A DNA stretch of 64,000 nt. It comes from Actinacidiphila yeochonensis CN732. GTDB taxonomy: Bacteria; Actinomycetota; Actinomycetes; Streptomycetales; Streptomycetaceae. The notes beneath the pieces were generated by a model. It was not told the DNA's origin. It searched no databases and saw only the letters and a list, made by a program, of their open reading frames with translations. Each line of letters begins with the position of its first letter. Position 1 is the first letter of the stretch. Made by a program: the position numbers and the translations under genes. Below, piece after piece: positions 30,504 through 40,494 of the stretch. The stretch is taken from contig NZ_JQNR01000003.1 of the NCBI RefSeq assembly GCF_000745345.1, forward strand, positions 248,001 to 312,000, given 5' to 3'.

Positions 30504-33500
30504 ATGAGCCAGCCAGCCCAGCCCGACCAGCCCGCCCCGCCGCGGTACCGGTCCGTACCCGCGCAGGTGGACCTGCCCACCCTCGACCACGAGGTGCTGG
30601 ACCTGTGGCGGGAGCGCGACACGTTCGGCCGCTCGGTGCGGCAGTCCGAGGGGCGCCCCGAGTGGGTCTTCTACGAGGGCCCGCCCACCGCCAACGGCAT
30701 GCCCGGCGCCCACCACATCGAGGCCCGCGTCTTCAAGGACGTCTTCCCGCGCTTCAAGACCATGCAGGGCCACCACGTGACCCGCAAGGCCGGCTGGGAC
30801 TGCCACGGCCTGCCCGTGGAGCTGGCCGTGGAGAAGGAGCTGGGCTTCACCGGCAAGCAGGACATCGAGCGGTACGGCATCGCCGAGTTCAACGCCCGCT
30901 GCCGCGCCTCCGTCACCCGGCACACCGACGCGTTCACCGAGCTGACCACCCGTATGGGCTACTGGGTGGACCTCGACAACGCCTACCGGACGATGGACCC
31001 GGAGTACGTCGAGTCGGTGTGGTGGTCGCTCAAGCAGATCTTCGACAAGGGCCTGCTGGTGCAGGACTACCGCGTCGCCCCCTGGTGCCCGCGCGACCAG
31101 ACCGGCCTGTCCGACCACGAGCTGGCCCAGGGCTACGAGACGATCGTGGACCCGTCGGTCTACGTCCGCTTCCCGCTCACCTCCGGGCCGCTGGCCGGCG
31201 AGGCGTCGCTGCTGGTGTGGACGACCACGCCGTGGACGCTGGTGTCCAACACGGCGGTCGCCGCCCACCCGGACGTCACCTACGTGGTGGCCACCGACGG
31301 CCGGGAGAAGCTGGTGGTGGCCGAGCCGCTGCTGGCCAAGGCCCTCGGCGCCGCGAACGGTGGTGCCGCGAACGGTGGCGGCGAGGACGGGACGGACGGC
31401 GAGGAGGGCGGCGGCTGGCACGCCACCGGCCAGACCTTCACCGGCCGTGAGATGGAGCGCTGGACCTACAAGCGGCCCTTCGACCTGGTCGAGATCCCCG
31501 ACGCCCACTACGTCGTCAACGCCGGGTACGTCACCACCGAGGACGGCACCGGGCTGGTCCACCAGTCCCCCGCCTTCGGCGAGGACGACCTGCTGACCTG
31601 CCGCGGCTACGGCCTGCCGGTGGTCAACCCGGTCCGCCCGGACGGCACCTTCGAGGAGGACCTGCCGCTGGTCGGCGGCGTCTTCTTCAAGAAGGCCGAC
31701 GAGGCGCTGGTGGCCGAACTGGACGCGGCCGGGCTGCTGTTCCGGCACCTCCCGTACGAGCACAGCTACCCGCACTGCTGGCGCTGCCACACCGCGCTGA
31801 TGTACTACGCCCAGCCGTCCTGGTACATCCGCACCACCGCCGTCAAGGACGAGCTGCTGCGGGAGAACGAGCGCACCACCTGGCACCCCGCGAGCGTCAA
31901 GCACGGCCGCTACGGCGACTGGCTGAACAACAACGTCGACTGGGCCCTGTCCCGGAAGCGCTACTGGGGCACCCCGCTGCCCATCTGGACCTGCGAGGAG
32001 GGCCACCTGACCTGCGTCGGCTCCCTCGCGGAGCTGTCGGAGCTGACGGGTGAGGACCAGTCGGGCCTGGACCCGCACCGCCCGTACGTGGACGACGTGG
32101 TGTTCCCCTGCCGCGAGTGCGGCGGCACGAAGACGCGCGTCCCCGAGGTGATCGACGGATGGTACGACTCCGGCTCGATGCCGTTCGCGCAGTGGGGCTA
32201 CCCGTACCGCAACAAGGAGGTCTTCGAGCGGAGCTACCCGGCTCAGTTCATCTCCGAGGCCATCGACCAGACCCGCGGCTGGTTCTACACGCTGATGGCG
32301 GTCGGCACGCTCGTCTTCGACCGGTCCGCGTACGAGAACGTCGTCTGCCTCGGCCACATCCTCGCCGAGGACGGCCGGAAGATGTCCAAGCACCTGGGCA
32401 ACATCCTTGAGCCGATCCCGCTGATGGACCAGCACGGGGCGGACGCGGTGCGGTGGTTCATGGCCGCCGGCGGCTCCCCGTGGGCGGCCCGCCGGGTGGG
32501 CCACGGCACCATCCAGGAGGTGGTGCGCAAGACGCTGCTCACCTACTGGAACACCGTCGCCTTCCAGGCCCTCTACGCGCGCACCTCCGACTGGGCCCCC
32601 TCGGCCGCCGACCCGGCGCCCGCCGACCGGCCGCTGCTGGACCGCTGGCTGCTCGGCGAACTGAACACGCTGGTGCGCGACACCACCGCGGCGCTGGAGT
32701 CCTACGACACCCAGCGCGCCGGCAAGCTGCTGTCGTCCTTCGTGGACGACCTGTCCAACTGGTACGTGCGGCGCTCCCGCCGGCGCTTCTGGCAGGGCGA
32801 CGCGGCGGCGCTGCGCACCCTGCACGACGTGCTGGAGACCTTCACCCGGCTGATGGCGCCGCTGGTGCCGTTCATCACCGAGCGGGTGTGGCAGGACCTG
32901 GTGGTGCCGGTGGCGCCGGACGCCCCGGACTCGGTGCACCTGGCGCGGTGGCCGGTGGCCGACGAGGCGTGGATCGACCCGGCGCTGTCGGAGCGGATGC
33001 GGCTGGTGCGGCGGCTGGTGGAGCTGGGCCGGGCCACCCGCGCCGAGTCCGGGGTGAAGACCCGGCAGCCGCTGTCGCGGGCGCTGGTCGCCGCCGCGGG
33101 CTTCGAGGAGCTGTCGCCCGAGCTGCGGGCCCAGGTCGCCGAGGAGTTGAACGTCGCCGAGCTGGCCTCGCTCACGGAGGTGGGCGGTTCGCTGGTGGAC
33201 ACCACCGCGAAGGCCAACTTCCGGGCGCTGGGCAAGCGGTTCGGCAAGGGCGTGCAGGCGGTCGCCAAGGCGGTGGCCGCGGCGGACGCCGCCGTGCTCT
33301 CGGCGGAGCTGCGGGAGAAGGGCACCACGTCCGTCACCGTGGACGGGGAGCCGGTCGAGCTGGCGCCGGAGGAGGTCATCGTCACCGAGACCCCCCGCGA
33401 GGGCTGGTCGGTGGCCTCCGACGCGGGCGCGACCGTGGCCCTCGACCTGGAGATCACCCCGGAGCTGCGCCGGGCCGGTGCGGCCCGGGACGTGGTCCGG

Positions 33501-33731
33501 CTGGTCCAGGAGGCCCGCAAGAACTCCGGGTTCGACGTCAGCGACCGGATCGCCGTGCGGTGGAGCGCCACCGACCCGGAGCTGTCCGAGGCGGTCATCG
33601 TGCATGCCGCGCTGATCGCGGAGGAGGTGCTGGCGGTCGACCTCGCGGAGGGCGGCCCGGAGGACGGCTTCGGCCCGGCCTTCACCGACGAGGTGCTCGG
33701 CCTGACCTTCCACCTGCGCAGGACCGTCTGA
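30504..33731 (+). CDS. ileS: Isoleucyl-tRNA synthetase (IleRS2 type)
   Basis: This 1075-aa class I synthetase has its signature in PTANGMPGAHHIE. The HIGH motif reads Gly68-Ala69-His70-His71 instead of HxGH. The second motif is KMSKH (residues 626-630). The CP1 editing domain includes LLVWTTTPWTL and an unusual Gly/Asn/Glu-rich insert (about 281-304). The overall form matches the eukaryote-like IleRS2 clade found in many actinobacteria. ATG 30504 has GGAGG nine bases upstream within the T-box sequestering helix. A strong terminator follows. Confidence 0.97.
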   Translation: MSQPAQPDQPAPPRYRSVPAQVDLPTLDHEVLDLWRERDTFGRSVRQSEGRPEWVFYEGPPTANGMPGAHHIEARVFKDVFPRFKTMQGHHVTRKAGWDCHGLPVELAVEKELGFTGKQDIERYGIAEFNARCRASVTRHTDAFTELTTRMGYWVDLDNAYRTMDPEYVESVWWSLKQIFDKGLLVQDYRVAPWCPRDQTGLSDHELAQGYETIVDPSVYVRFPLTSGPLAGEASLLVWTTTPWTLVSNTAVAAHPDVTYVVATDGREKLVVAEPLLAKALGAANGGAANGGGEDGTDGEEGGGWHATGQTFTGREMERWTYKRPFDLVEIPDAHYVVNAGYVTTEDGTGLVHQSPAFGEDDLLTCRGYGLPVVNPVRPDGTFEEDLPLVGGVFFKKADEALVAELDAAGLLFRHLPYEHSYPHCWRCHTALMYYAQPSWYIRTTAVKDELLRENERTTWHPASVKHGRYGDWLNNNVDWALSRKRYWGTPLPIWTCEEGHLTCVGSLAELSELTGEDQSGLDPHRPYVDDVVFPCRECGGTKTRVPEVIDGWYDSGSMPFAQWGYPYRNKEVFERSYPAQFISEAIDQTRGWFYTLMAVGTLVFDRSAYENVVCLGHILAEDGRKMSKHLGNILEPIPLMDQHGADAVRWFMAAGGSPWAARRVGHGTIQEVVRKTLLTYWNTVAFQALYARTSDWAPSAADPAPADRPLLDRWLLGELNTLVRDTTAALESYDTQRAGKLLSSFVDDLSNWYVRRSRRRFWQGDAAALRTLHDVLETFTRLMAPLVPFITERVWQDLVVPVAPDAPDSVHLARWPVADEAWIDPALSERMRLVRRLVELGRATRAESGVKTRQPLSRALVAAAGFEELSPELRAQVAEELNVAELASLTEVGGSLVDTTAKANFRALGKRFGKGVQAVAKAVAAADAAVLSAELREKGTTSVTVDGEPVELAPEEVIVTETPREGWSVASDAGATVALDLEITPELRRAGAARDVVRLVQEARKNSGFDVSDRIAVRWSATDPELSEAVIVHAALIAEEVLAVDLAEGGPEDGFGPAFTDEVLGLTFHLRRTV

Positions 33732-33743
33732 CCTGACGCACCC

Positions 33744-33781
33744 GGGGCGGGTGGCCGCCGGCTTCGGCGGCCACCCGCCCC
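33744..33781 (+). terminator. ileS terminator
   Basis: A perfect 17-bp stem (33744-33760 with 33765-33781) with a GCTT loop starts 12 bp after the ileS stop. Confidence 0.9.
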
Positions 33782-33910
33782 GCGCTTCTCGCCGCCGCGC
33801 CGGTCCGGGAGCAGCGCGCGGGCGGGCTCGGCGCTCCACGGACCTCGGGCCCCGCCTCCCGCGCCCCGGGGTGAACCTCCGGTCAGCCCGCGGGCGTCAG
33901 GCGGCACAAC

Positions 33911-33944
33911 GAGGCCGGCCCCCGGAACTCCGGGGGCCGGCCTC
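33911..33944 (-). terminator. divIVA terminator
   Basis: A perfect 16-bp inverted repeat (33911-33926 with 33929-33944), in practice about 15 bp with a four-base loop, lies 72 bp downstream of the divIVA stop. It may also back up the ileS terminator. Confidence 0.8.
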
Positions 33945-34016
33945 AGTCGTGCGGGCGGGTGGACGGCGCCGGATGGGGCCGCTTCCGCGTCCTGCCTGGT
34001 TGCCCAGGGCTGGTTC

Positions 34017-35258
34017 CTAGTTGTCGTCCTCGTCGATGAGGAAGCCGCGCATCGGCGTCGGCGCCTGCTGGAGCGGCTGGGGGCCGCCCTGCGGACGGAC
34101 CGGAGCCATCGGCTGGGTCATCGCGGGGGACATCTGCTGCTGGCCGCCGAACGTCGGGCCGGGCGTGTGGCCGCTGCCCATCGAACCACCCTGGCCGGCC
34201 GGGCTGCCCGCGTAGGACGGTCCGGAGGAGCCGTGGCCCATCGCACCGGCGCCGGAGCCGATACCGGCCATGCCGCCCATGGCACCGCTCCCCATCGTCC
34301 CGGCGCCCATGGAGGGGCCGGAGGGCAGGGACGGCGTGGACGCGGAGGCCCGAGTCGGGGCGAGTGAGTCGCTCGCCTGGTTCTCCAGCTGGTCCAGCTG
34401 CGACCGCAGGTACGCCTGCAGCCGGGTGCGGTACTCCCGCTCGAAGCCGCGCAGGTCCTCGACCTTGCGCTCCAGCGTCGCGCGGGCGGACTCCAGGGAG
34501 CCCATCGCGACGCGGTGCTTCTCCTGGGCGTCCCGCTCCAGCGCGTCCGCCTTGGCGCGGGCGTCCCGCTCCAGACCCTCGGCGCGGCTGCGGGCCTCAC
34601 CGACGATCTTGTTGGCCTCGGAACGGGCCTCGGCGATCGCCTGGTCGGCGGTCTGCTGAGCCAGCGACAGGACGCGCGCGGCACTGTCGCCGCCGGGACC
34701 CTGCTGCTGCATGGGGTGGTGGGGCTGCTGTTGCTGCTGCGGCTGCATCTGCTGCTGCATCGGGTGCTGCCCGCCCATACCCATGGGGCCGGGGCCGCCC
34801 TGCTGCATCGGGTGCTGCCCGCCCATACCCATGGGGCCGGGGCCGCCCTGCTGCATCGGGTGCTGACCCATCGGGCCGCCGGGGCCGCCCGGGCCGGGGC
34901 CGTGCTGCCCCTGAGCGCTCGGACCAGCCGGCAGCTGCGGAGCACCGCCAGGCAGCTGGGGCGGGCCCACCTGCTGCTGCGGCATCTGCTGCTGCACCGG
35001 CTGGGGACCCGATATGGCGGCGGGTACCGGACGGTCCTGCTGCTCGGGCTTGCGCATGTTCTGCTGCTGCTGGCTCTGTGCCGCGGCACGGGTCGCAGCG
35101 GCCAACTTGGCCCGCAGATCCTCGTTCTCGCGGTGCAGACGGGTCAGTTCCGCCTCCACCTCGTCGAGGAAGGCGTCGACCTCGTCCTCGTCGTAGCCCT
35201 CTCGGAGGCGGACGGTCGTGAACTGCTTGTTCCGAACGTCCTCGGGAGTCAGCGGCAT
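34017..35258 (-). CDS. divIVA: Polar growth protein DivIVA (Wag31 type)
   Basis: The 413-aa coiled-coil scaffold localises to hyphal tips and directs apical wall growth. The N-terminal DivIVA domain begins [28 protein letters not shown] with a first coiled coil to about residue 60. A long Gln/Pro/Gly/Met-rich linker (about 65-190) contains tandem [16 protein letters not shown] units. A second coiled coil spans about 193-300, and the tail is Gly/Ser/Met-rich, ending in DEDDN. The long PQG linker is typical of Streptomyces. It is the last gene of the division block. Confidence 0.96.
   Translation of the reverse strand: MPLTPEDVRNKQFTTVRLREGYDEDEVDAFLDEVEAELTRLHRENEDLRAKLAAATRAAAQSQQQQNMRKPEQQDRPVPAAISGPQPVQQQMPQQQVGPPQLPGGAPQLPAGPSAQGQHGPGPGGPGGPMGQHPMQQGGPGPMGMGGQHPMQQGGPGPMGMGGQHPMQQQMQPQQQQQPHHPMQQQGPGGDSAARVLSLAQQTADQAIAEARSEANKIVGEARSRAEGLERDARAKADALERDAQEKHRVAMGSLESARATLERKVEDLRGFEREYRTRLQAYLRSQLDQLENQASDSLAPTRASASTPSLPSGPSMGAGTMGSGAMGGMAGIGSGAGAMGHGSSGPSYAGSPAGQGGSMGSGHTPGPTFGGQQQMSPAMTQPMAPVRPQGGPQPLQQAPTPMRGFLIDEDDN
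34753..34865. repeat. 48-bp tandem repeat in divIVA
   Basis: Two identical 48-bp units (34753-34800 and 34801-34848) are followed by the first 17 bases of a third copy. They encode the 16-residue Gln/Gly/Pro/Met-rich unit of the DivIVA linker. Confidence 0.9.
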
Positions 35259-35304
35259 CTCTTCACCTCAACGTGATCGTCGACATATCGGGAGCCCGCA
35301 CCGT

Positions 35305-35592
35305 TCACATCAAACCCCCGACGACGGAGATCAGGATGTACACGATGATCATCAATACGAAGAAGGACAGGTCGAGCGCCACGCCCCCGAGACGTAGCGG
35401 CGGGATGAAACGCCGCAGAAGCTTAAGTGGCGGATCGGTGACAGTGTAGGTGCCCTCCAGGAGGACCACCATCGCCTTGCCAGGGTGCCACGAACGGGCG
35501 AACTGGAAGACGTAGTCCATCACCAATCGGAAAATCAGCACGAACAGGAACACGTACAGCACGATGTACAGCACCTGGAGTGCGATACCCAT
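35305..35592 (-). CDS. YggT family membrane protein
   Basis: The 95-aa protein has two membrane helices (about residues 3-25 and 72-92) flanking the conserved loop PPLKLLRRFIPPLRLGGVALDLS, the YggT signature. It sits between sepF and divIVA in the division cluster, as in most Gram-positive bacteria, and is thought to assist envelope assembly. ATG 35592 has AGGGAAG upstream. Confidence 0.93.
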   Translation of the reverse strand: MGIALQVLYIVLYVFLFVLIFRLVMDYVFQFARSWHPGKAMVVLLEGTYTVTDPPLKLLRRFIPPLRLGGVALDLSFFVLMIIVYILISVVGGLM

Positions 35593-35762
35593 CGCGCTTC
35601 CCTCTCCCCTGTCCGCCCGCAGCCTGTCGGCCGGGTCCAACTGTCGTGCGGCTGCCCAGTGCCGGCGACGGCAACTGTGTCCGTTTTCGGTCTATTGCGA
35701 TCTTTTACGGTCTGTTTCGTATGACTTGTTAAGCTTGGTCCAGCGTCGAACCAGCCATAAGG

Positions 35763-36386
35763 CTAGCTCTGGTTGAAGAACCCGCCCTCGGCAATCCGGG
35801 CCTTGTCCTCCGCCGTGACATCGACGTTAGCAGGCGAGAGCAGAAAGACCTTCTGTGTCACCCGCTCGATGCTTCCGTGCAGGCCGAACACCAGTCCGGC
35901 GGCGAAGTCCACCAGGCGCTTTGCGTCGGTGTCGTCCATCTCCGTCAGATTCATGATCACCGGCGTGCCCTCGCGGAAGTGTTCCCCGATGGTACGGGCC
36001 TCGTTGTAGGTCCGAGGGTGCAACGTGGTGATGCGGTACGGCTCCCGTTCTGACACGACCTTGGGCATGATCACCGCTGCGTTCTTCTCCGGAATCTGGC
36101 GTTCGGGTGTGATGGATGCCACTGGCGCGATCCGCGGTTCGCGGGGGGCCGGGGCATGGACGAGCCGGGGCGGCTCGTCCTGGGGCGGCTGGAGCCGCCC
36201 GGGCGGGACGTGCTGGGCGAGCGGCCGGCGGGGCTCCACCCGCTCGGGCTCCGGAACGGTCCGGCCAGGGGGCGGCGAGGCCAGCTCGGGCTCGAACTCG
36301 TCGTCGGGGTCGAACCCCGGGCCGTCGTATCCGTCGTCCTCCACGAGGCCGAGGTAGACCGCCATTTTGCGCATCGCGCCGGCCAT
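35763..36386 (-). CDS. sepF: Cell division protein SepF
   Basis: The 207-aa protein has an N-terminal amphipathic membrane-targeting helix ([20 protein letters not shown]), an acidic Pro-rich linker (about 20-110), and a C-terminal SepF domain at about 115-200 ([47 protein letters not shown]). It tethers FtsZ to the membrane, and actinobacteria lack FtsA. ATG 36386 has AGAGGA about nine bases upstream. The upstream gap is AT-rich and probably holds a promoter. Confidence 0.95.
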   Translation of the reverse strand: MAGAMRKMAVYLGLVEDDGYDGPGFDPDDEFEPELASPPPGRTVPEPERVEPRRPLAQHVPPGRLQPPQDEPPRLVHAPAPREPRIAPVASITPERQIPEKNAAVIMPKVVSEREPYRITTLHPRTYNEARTIGEHFREGTPVIMNLTEMDDTDAKRLVDFAAGLVFGLHGSIERVTQKVFLLSPANVDVTAEDKARIAEGGFFNQS

Positions 36387-36480
36387 GCTCTGCGTCCTCT
36401 CAGCGGGGTTGCGGTCCACGGCCGCCGCTCCTGGCGGCCGCCACACCATATTTATGCTGTGGTCCGACTTGTTGGTGACG

Positions 36481-37239
36481 TTACCGGAGCCGCGGACGGA
36501 CTCCGAGTACCGCCGTTCCGACGCGTACATGTGTCGCTCCGGCGGCCACGGCGTCCTCAAGGTCCTGGCTCATCCCTGCCGATACCATGGTCGCAGCAGG
36601 ATGTGTCTCGCGCAGGCGGGATGAGATTTCCGTCAACCGATCGAATGCCATTCGCGGTTGACCGGCATACCGCCCGGTCAGAGGGGCTACGGTCATCAGG
36701 CCGTCCATGCGCAGCCCGTCGGCGGCCGCGATGGCGTCGGCCAGCGCGCCGACCCTTTCGGGGGCGACGCCGCCGCGCTCTCCACGGCCCGCGGCTTCGG
36801 CGTCGAAGGCGACTTGGACGAGGCAGCCCAGCGTGCGGCCGGCCGCGGTCGCCGCCGCGGACAGCGCGGTGACCAGCCGGTCCCGGTCGACGGAGTGCAC
36901 GTGGTCGGCGTAACGGACCACGTGGCGGGCCTTGTTCGTCTGCAACTGGCCCACGAAGTGCCAGCTGAGCGGGAGATCGGCGCACGCCTCTGCCTTGGCC
37001 GCGGCCTCCTGGTCGCGGTTCTCGGCGACCTGCCGCACGCCCAGGGCGGCCAGCGCGCGGACGTCCTCGGCCGGGTAGGTCTTGGTCACCACGACCAGGG
37101 TGACCTCCTCGCGGGGGCGGCCCGCCGCCGCGCAGGCGGCGGCGATCCGCTCCTCGACCCTGGCCAGGTTGGCCGCCAGCTCGGCGGCCCGCTCCGGGTC
37201 CGGCGCGGCGCCGGACGGGGCGTGGGAGGGCCCGGTCAC
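36481..37239 (-). CDS. YggS family PLP homeostasis protein
   Basis: The 252-aa single-domain PLP-binding (beta/alpha)8 protein carries the cofactor lysine Lys53 in [13 protein letters not shown], and [12 protein letters not shown] and [25 protein letters not shown], the family signatures. It manages free PLP and amino/keto acid balance; it is not a catalytic racemase. GTG 37239 overlaps the pgeF stop (GTGA, 37236-37239). Position between ftsZ and sepF is conserved. Confidence 0.95.
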   Translation of the reverse strand: MTGPSHAPSGAAPDPERAAELAANLARVEERIAAACAAAGRPREEVTLVVVTKTYPAEDVRALAALGVRQVAENRDQEAAAKAEACADLPLSWHFVGQLQTNKARHVVRYADHVHSVDRDRLVTALSAAATAAGRTLGCLVQVAFDAEAAGRGERGGVAPERVGALADAIAAADGLRMDGLMTVAPLTGRYAGQPRMAFDRLTEISSRLRETHPAATMVSAGMSQDLEDAVAAGATHVRVGTAVLGVRPRLR

Positions 37240-38039
37240 GCGTCGCCTCCCTCGTCCGCGGGGCCGGCGGCGCCGGCTCCCGGCCCGCCGTCGGGCTCCG
37301 CGTCCGGCCGGGGGTCCAGCCACACGTAGCCGGCCAGCCGGCCGGTGGTCTGCTCACGGCGGTACGAGAAGTGGTCGTGCGACTCCAGCGTGCACACCGT
37401 CGGCGCCTCGGCCACCCGGACGCCGCAGCGCGCGAGTTGCGCCCGCACTCCGGCAGCCACGTCGACCGCCGGGGTGCCCTGCCGGGTCTCCGCGTACGCC
37501 TCGGGCACCACGGCGGCCACCTCGGCCCGCATGGCCTCGGGGACCTCGTAGCACTTGCCGCAGACGGAGGGGCCGATGACGGCGGTGGTCCGCGCCGGGT
37601 CCGCGCCGGCCGCCTCCATCGCGGCCACCGCCGCGGGCACCACGCCCGCGACCAGTCCGGGCCGTCCGGCGTGCGCGGCGGCGGCCACCCCGGCGACGGG
37701 GTCGGCCAGCAGCACCGGCACGCAGTCGGCGGTGAGCACGGCGAGGGTGACGTCCGGACGGCGGGTGACCAGCGCGTCGGCCTTCGGCACCGGGCGGTCG
37801 CCCCAGGGGCCGTCGACCGGGGCCACCTCGCGGCCGTGGACCTGGCGCATCCACACCACCCGGCCGGGGTCGCGGCCGAGTGCGCGGGCGGCGCGCTCGC
37901 GGTTGGCGAGCACGGCGGCGGGATCGTCGCCCACCGCACCGCCGAGGTTGAGACTGGCGTACGGAACGGCGCTCACCCCGCCCCACCGGTCGGTGAAGGC
38001 GAAGTGCGCGCCGTCCAGAGAAGTGCGGTGCCCTATCAC
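37236..38039 (-). CDS. pgeF: PgeF/YlmD, laccase-domain protein
   Basis: The 267-aa protein has zinc ligands His68 (RQVHGREV), Cys106 (TADCVPVLL) and His123 (AAHAGRPGL). The family was first called multicopper polyphenol oxidase; some members act as purine nucleoside phosphorylases, and PgeF limits wrong amino acids at position 1 of the muropeptide. The site beside mur and fts genes supports the peptidoglycan editing role. GTG 38039, 10 bp after ftsZ. Confidence 0.93.
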   Translation of the reverse strand: MIGHRTSLDGAHFAFTDRWGGVSAVPYASLNLGGAVGDDPAAVLANRERAARALGRDPGRVVWMRQVHGREVAPVDGPWGDRPVPKADALVTRRPDVTLAVLTADCVPVLLADPVAGVAAAAHAGRPGLVAGVVPAAVAAMEAAGADPARTTAVIGPSVCGKCYEVPEAMRAEVAAVVPEAYAETRQGTPAVDVAAGVRAQLARCGVRVAEAPTVCTLESHDHFSYRREQTTGRLAGYVWLDPRPDAEPDGGPGAGAAGPADEGGDA

Positions 38040-38049
38040 TGCCGGGCGG

Positions 38050-39306
38050 TCACTTCAGGAAGTCGGGTACGTCGAGCTCTTCGACGGACTCCGGGTAGGG
38101 GCGGGCGGGGGGCACGATCGGCGGCGGGACCTGGGTGCCGCGGTTCTCGGCGGCCGGTTCGGGGTCGCGCTCGACAGGGGCGGCGGGCACGCTGCCGATG
38201 CCGCTGAACGACGGGGTGGGCCGGAGGTTGTCGGAGCCGATCCGCGGCGGGACGGGCGCCGTTCCGGTGCTGGAACCGCTGGTGCCGGAGGAGGGCGCGG
38301 ACTCGTCGCGGGAGGTGTACGAGCCGATCACCTTGTCCCGGCTGCCCCGGGTCGGCGGCTGGCCGCCGTCGAACCCGGCGGCGATCACGGTGACCCGCAC
38401 CTCGTCGCCGAGGGCGTCGTCGATCACCGCGCCGAAGATGATGTTGGCCTCCGGGTGGGCCGCCTCGCTGACCAGCTGGGCGGCTTCGTTGATCTCGAAC
38501 AGGCCGAGGTCGGAGCCGCCGGAGATGGACAGCAGCACACCGCGGGCGCCGTCGATGGACGCCTCCAGGAGCGGCGAGGAGATGGCCATCTCGGCCGCCG
38601 CCACCGCGCGGTCGTCGCCGCGGGCCGAGCCGATGCCCATGAGCGCCGAACCGGCCTCGGACATCACCGACTTCACGTCGGCGAAGTCGAGGTTGATCAG
38701 GCCGGGGGTGGTGATGAGGTCGGTGATGCCCTGGACGCCGGAGAGCAGCACCTGGTCCGCGGAGCGGAAGGCGTCCAGCACGCTCACCTGGCGGTCGGAG
38801 ATCGACAGCAGGCGGTCGTTGGGGATGACGATCAGGGTGTCGACGTTCTCCCGCAGGCCCGCGATGCCGTCCTCCGCCTGGTTGGCGCGGCGGCGGCCCT
38901 CGAAGGTGAACGGGCGGGTGACGACGCCGATGGTCAGAGCGCCCAGCGAGCGGGCGATGTTGGCCACCACGGGGGCGCCGCCGGTGCCGGTGCCACCTCC
39001 CTCGCCGGCGGTGACGAAGACCATGTCGGCGCCCTTGAGCACCTCTTCGATCTCCTCCCGGTGGTCCTCGGCCGCCTTGCGGCCGACTTCCGGGTTGGCG
39101 CCGGCGCCGAGGCCGCGGGTGAGTTCCCGTCCGACGTCGAGCTTGACGTCGGCGTCGCTCATCAGGAGGGCCTGTGCATCGGTGTTGATCGCGATGAACT
39201 CGACGCCCTTGAGCCCGACCTCGATCATCCGGTTGATGGCGTTGACGCCACCGCCGCCGATGCCGACGACCTTGATGACCGCAAGGTAGTTCTGGGGTGC
39301 TGCCAC
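38050..39306 (-). CDS. ftsZ: Cell division GTPase FtsZ
   Basis: This 418-aa tubulin homologue forms the septal ring. It has the N-terminal [16 protein letters not shown], tubulin signature [11 protein letters not shown] near residue 105, T7 loop [11 protein letters not shown], a Ser/Pro/Thr-rich linker (about 318-400), and the C-terminal binding peptide ELDVPDFLK that SepF and other partners recognise. GTG 39306 with AGAGGG upstream. Full length. The 282-bp upstream gap after ftsQ holds its own promoter region. Confidence 0.98.
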   Translation of the reverse strand: MAAPQNYLAVIKVVGIGGGGVNAINRMIEVGLKGVEFIAINTDAQALLMSDADVKLDVGRELTRGLGAGANPEVGRKAAEDHREEIEEVLKGADMVFVTAGEGGGTGTGGAPVVANIARSLGALTIGVVTRPFTFEGRRRANQAEDGIAGLRENVDTLIVIPNDRLLSISDRQVSVLDAFRSADQVLLSGVQGITDLITTPGLINLDFADVKSVMSEAGSALMGIGSARGDDRAVAAAEMAISSPLLEASIDGARGVLLSISGGSDLGLFEINEAAQLVSEAAHPEANIIFGAVIDDALGDEVRVTVIAAGFDGGQPPTRGSRDKVIGSYTSRDESAPSSGTSGSSTGTAPVPPRIGSDNLRPTPSFSGIGSVPAAPVERDPEPAAENRGTQVPPPIVPPARPYPESVEELDVPDFLK

Positions 39307-39372
39307 GTCGAAGCCCTCTCGCCTCGATTACGAATCGTGTGGGACGGTCGGTGGCTCGCCGGTGCCGTTCTG

Positions 39373-39439
39373 AACCCTAACCCTGAGGTTTAGGGTTACC
39401 AGTATGCCTGTCCCAAGTGTTTCTCTTGAGACGAGACAC
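39373..39439 (-). promoter_or_regulatory. ftsZ upstream control region: palindrome and GACAC site
   Basis: AACCCTAA (39373-39380) and TTAGGGTT (39390-39397) form a perfect 8-bp inverted repeat about 70-90 bp before the ftsZ start. The inner bases also nearly match, so the 25-bp element is almost a full palindrome. GACAC at 39435-39439 matches the motif bound by WhiA, which activates ftsZ in sporulating Streptomyces. The assignment is inferred from motif and position only. Confidence 0.5.
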
Positions 39440-39588
39440 TAAGTCGACAAGCGGTGGCGGTTCAACGAACACGCCGAACCTCCCGTTTTTCTTTTCACCC
39501 TATGTGATCACGCCGTGCGTCGCCGCATCGGGGGCCGGTAGCCTTCGACACCCGTGCGGGGACTGGGCTGTCACCCTCCCGTAGAGCG

Positions 39589-40494
39589 TCAACTCGCGGA
39601 CGCGGCAGGGGCGTCAGGGGCACTGACGTCGTAGTGGTCGGCGTCGGGCTGGGCCCGCATCAGCGCCGTCAGGACGACCGCTTTGCGCGTACTCCCGTCC
39701 CGACTCCCCCACACCACCGTGCGGCCGCCGGTGAGTTCGACGGTGATGCCGTCGTAGGAACGCACCAGGATCGCGGTGGCGTGGCCGCGCACACCGGCCG
39801 GCAGCGCGGCGGAGACCTCGATCGCCGCCTGGAGGAGGCGCTTGGTCCCGAACTGGCGGACGCTCGCGTCGAGCGGGTGGTCGAGCCGGATCACGGGGAC
39901 ACCCTTGGGGGTTTGGTCCACGGTGGCGAACCGGACACCGCCGCTGTCGACTTCGGTCCACCGCCGACCGTCGGGCAGCACGGCGGAAGGTGTCCGCTCG
40001 GTGACGTCGAGCCGGACGGTGTGCGGCCAGGAGCGGTCGACGCGGACCGCGCGGAGGCGGGGCAGCGCGGCCAGCAGCCGGCGGCGGACGGCGCCGGTGT
40101 CGACGGACACGAGGGCTCCGCCGAGCGGGACATGAGCCGCTCTGATGATCTGATCATCCGACACGACCTGGTTGCCGTGAACGGTGACGCGGTCGGCACG
40201 CAGCAGCGGCGAGCCCCACACCAGCCAGCTGCCGCCGCCGACGAGGACGGCCGCGGCGAGCAGCAGCACGAGCAGGACGCGGCGGCGGTGCGCGAGGGTG
40301 CGCGGCTCACCGCCCTCGGCGGTGCCGGGCGGGCCGTCGCCCTGCGGGGCGCCGGCCGGGCGCGGCACCGCGTCCCGGGCGGGGGCGGTGCTGTTGCGGC
40401 CGGCGGGGGTGAACCCCCGGGCACTCGGAGCGGGTTCCGCCGCGGGACGGCGTAGGCCGCGCCGGCGCACGGGGGTTCCGTCGGATGCGGTCAC
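39589..40494 (-). CDS. ftsQ: Cell division protein FtsQ
   Basis: The 301-aa bitopic membrane protein has a basic Pro/Gly-rich cytoplasmic tail (about residues 1-70), one membrane helix (about 73-93), a POTRA domain (LRADRVTVHGNQVVSDDQIIRAAHVPLG), and the beta domain (DVTERTPSAVLPDGRRWTEVD). It organises FtsL and partners at the septum. GTG 40494 has GGGAGG six bases upstream; a start at 40626 lacks such a site and adds out-of-family residues. A 364-bp gap separates it from murG. Confidence 0.95.
   Translation of the reverse strand: MTASDGTPVRRRGLRRPAAEPAPSARGFTPAGRNSTAPARDAVPRPAGAPQGDGPPGTAEGGEPRTLAHRRRVLLVLLLAAAVLVGGGSWLVWGSPLLRADRVTVHGNQVVSDDQIIRAAHVPLGGALVSVDTGAVRRRLLAALPRLRAVRVDRSWPHTVRLDVTERTPSAVLPDGRRWTEVDSGGVRFATVDQTPKGVPVIRLDHPLDASVRQFGTKRLLQAAIEVSAALPAGVRGHATAILVRSYDGITVELTGGRTVVWGSRDGSTRKAVVLTALMRAQPDADHYDVSAPDAPAASAS

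Noticed and set aside
30396-33839. 1147-codon open frame antisense to ileS
   Set aside because: Shadow of ileS; Val/Gly/His/Arg-rich without motifs, and it covers the T-box leader.
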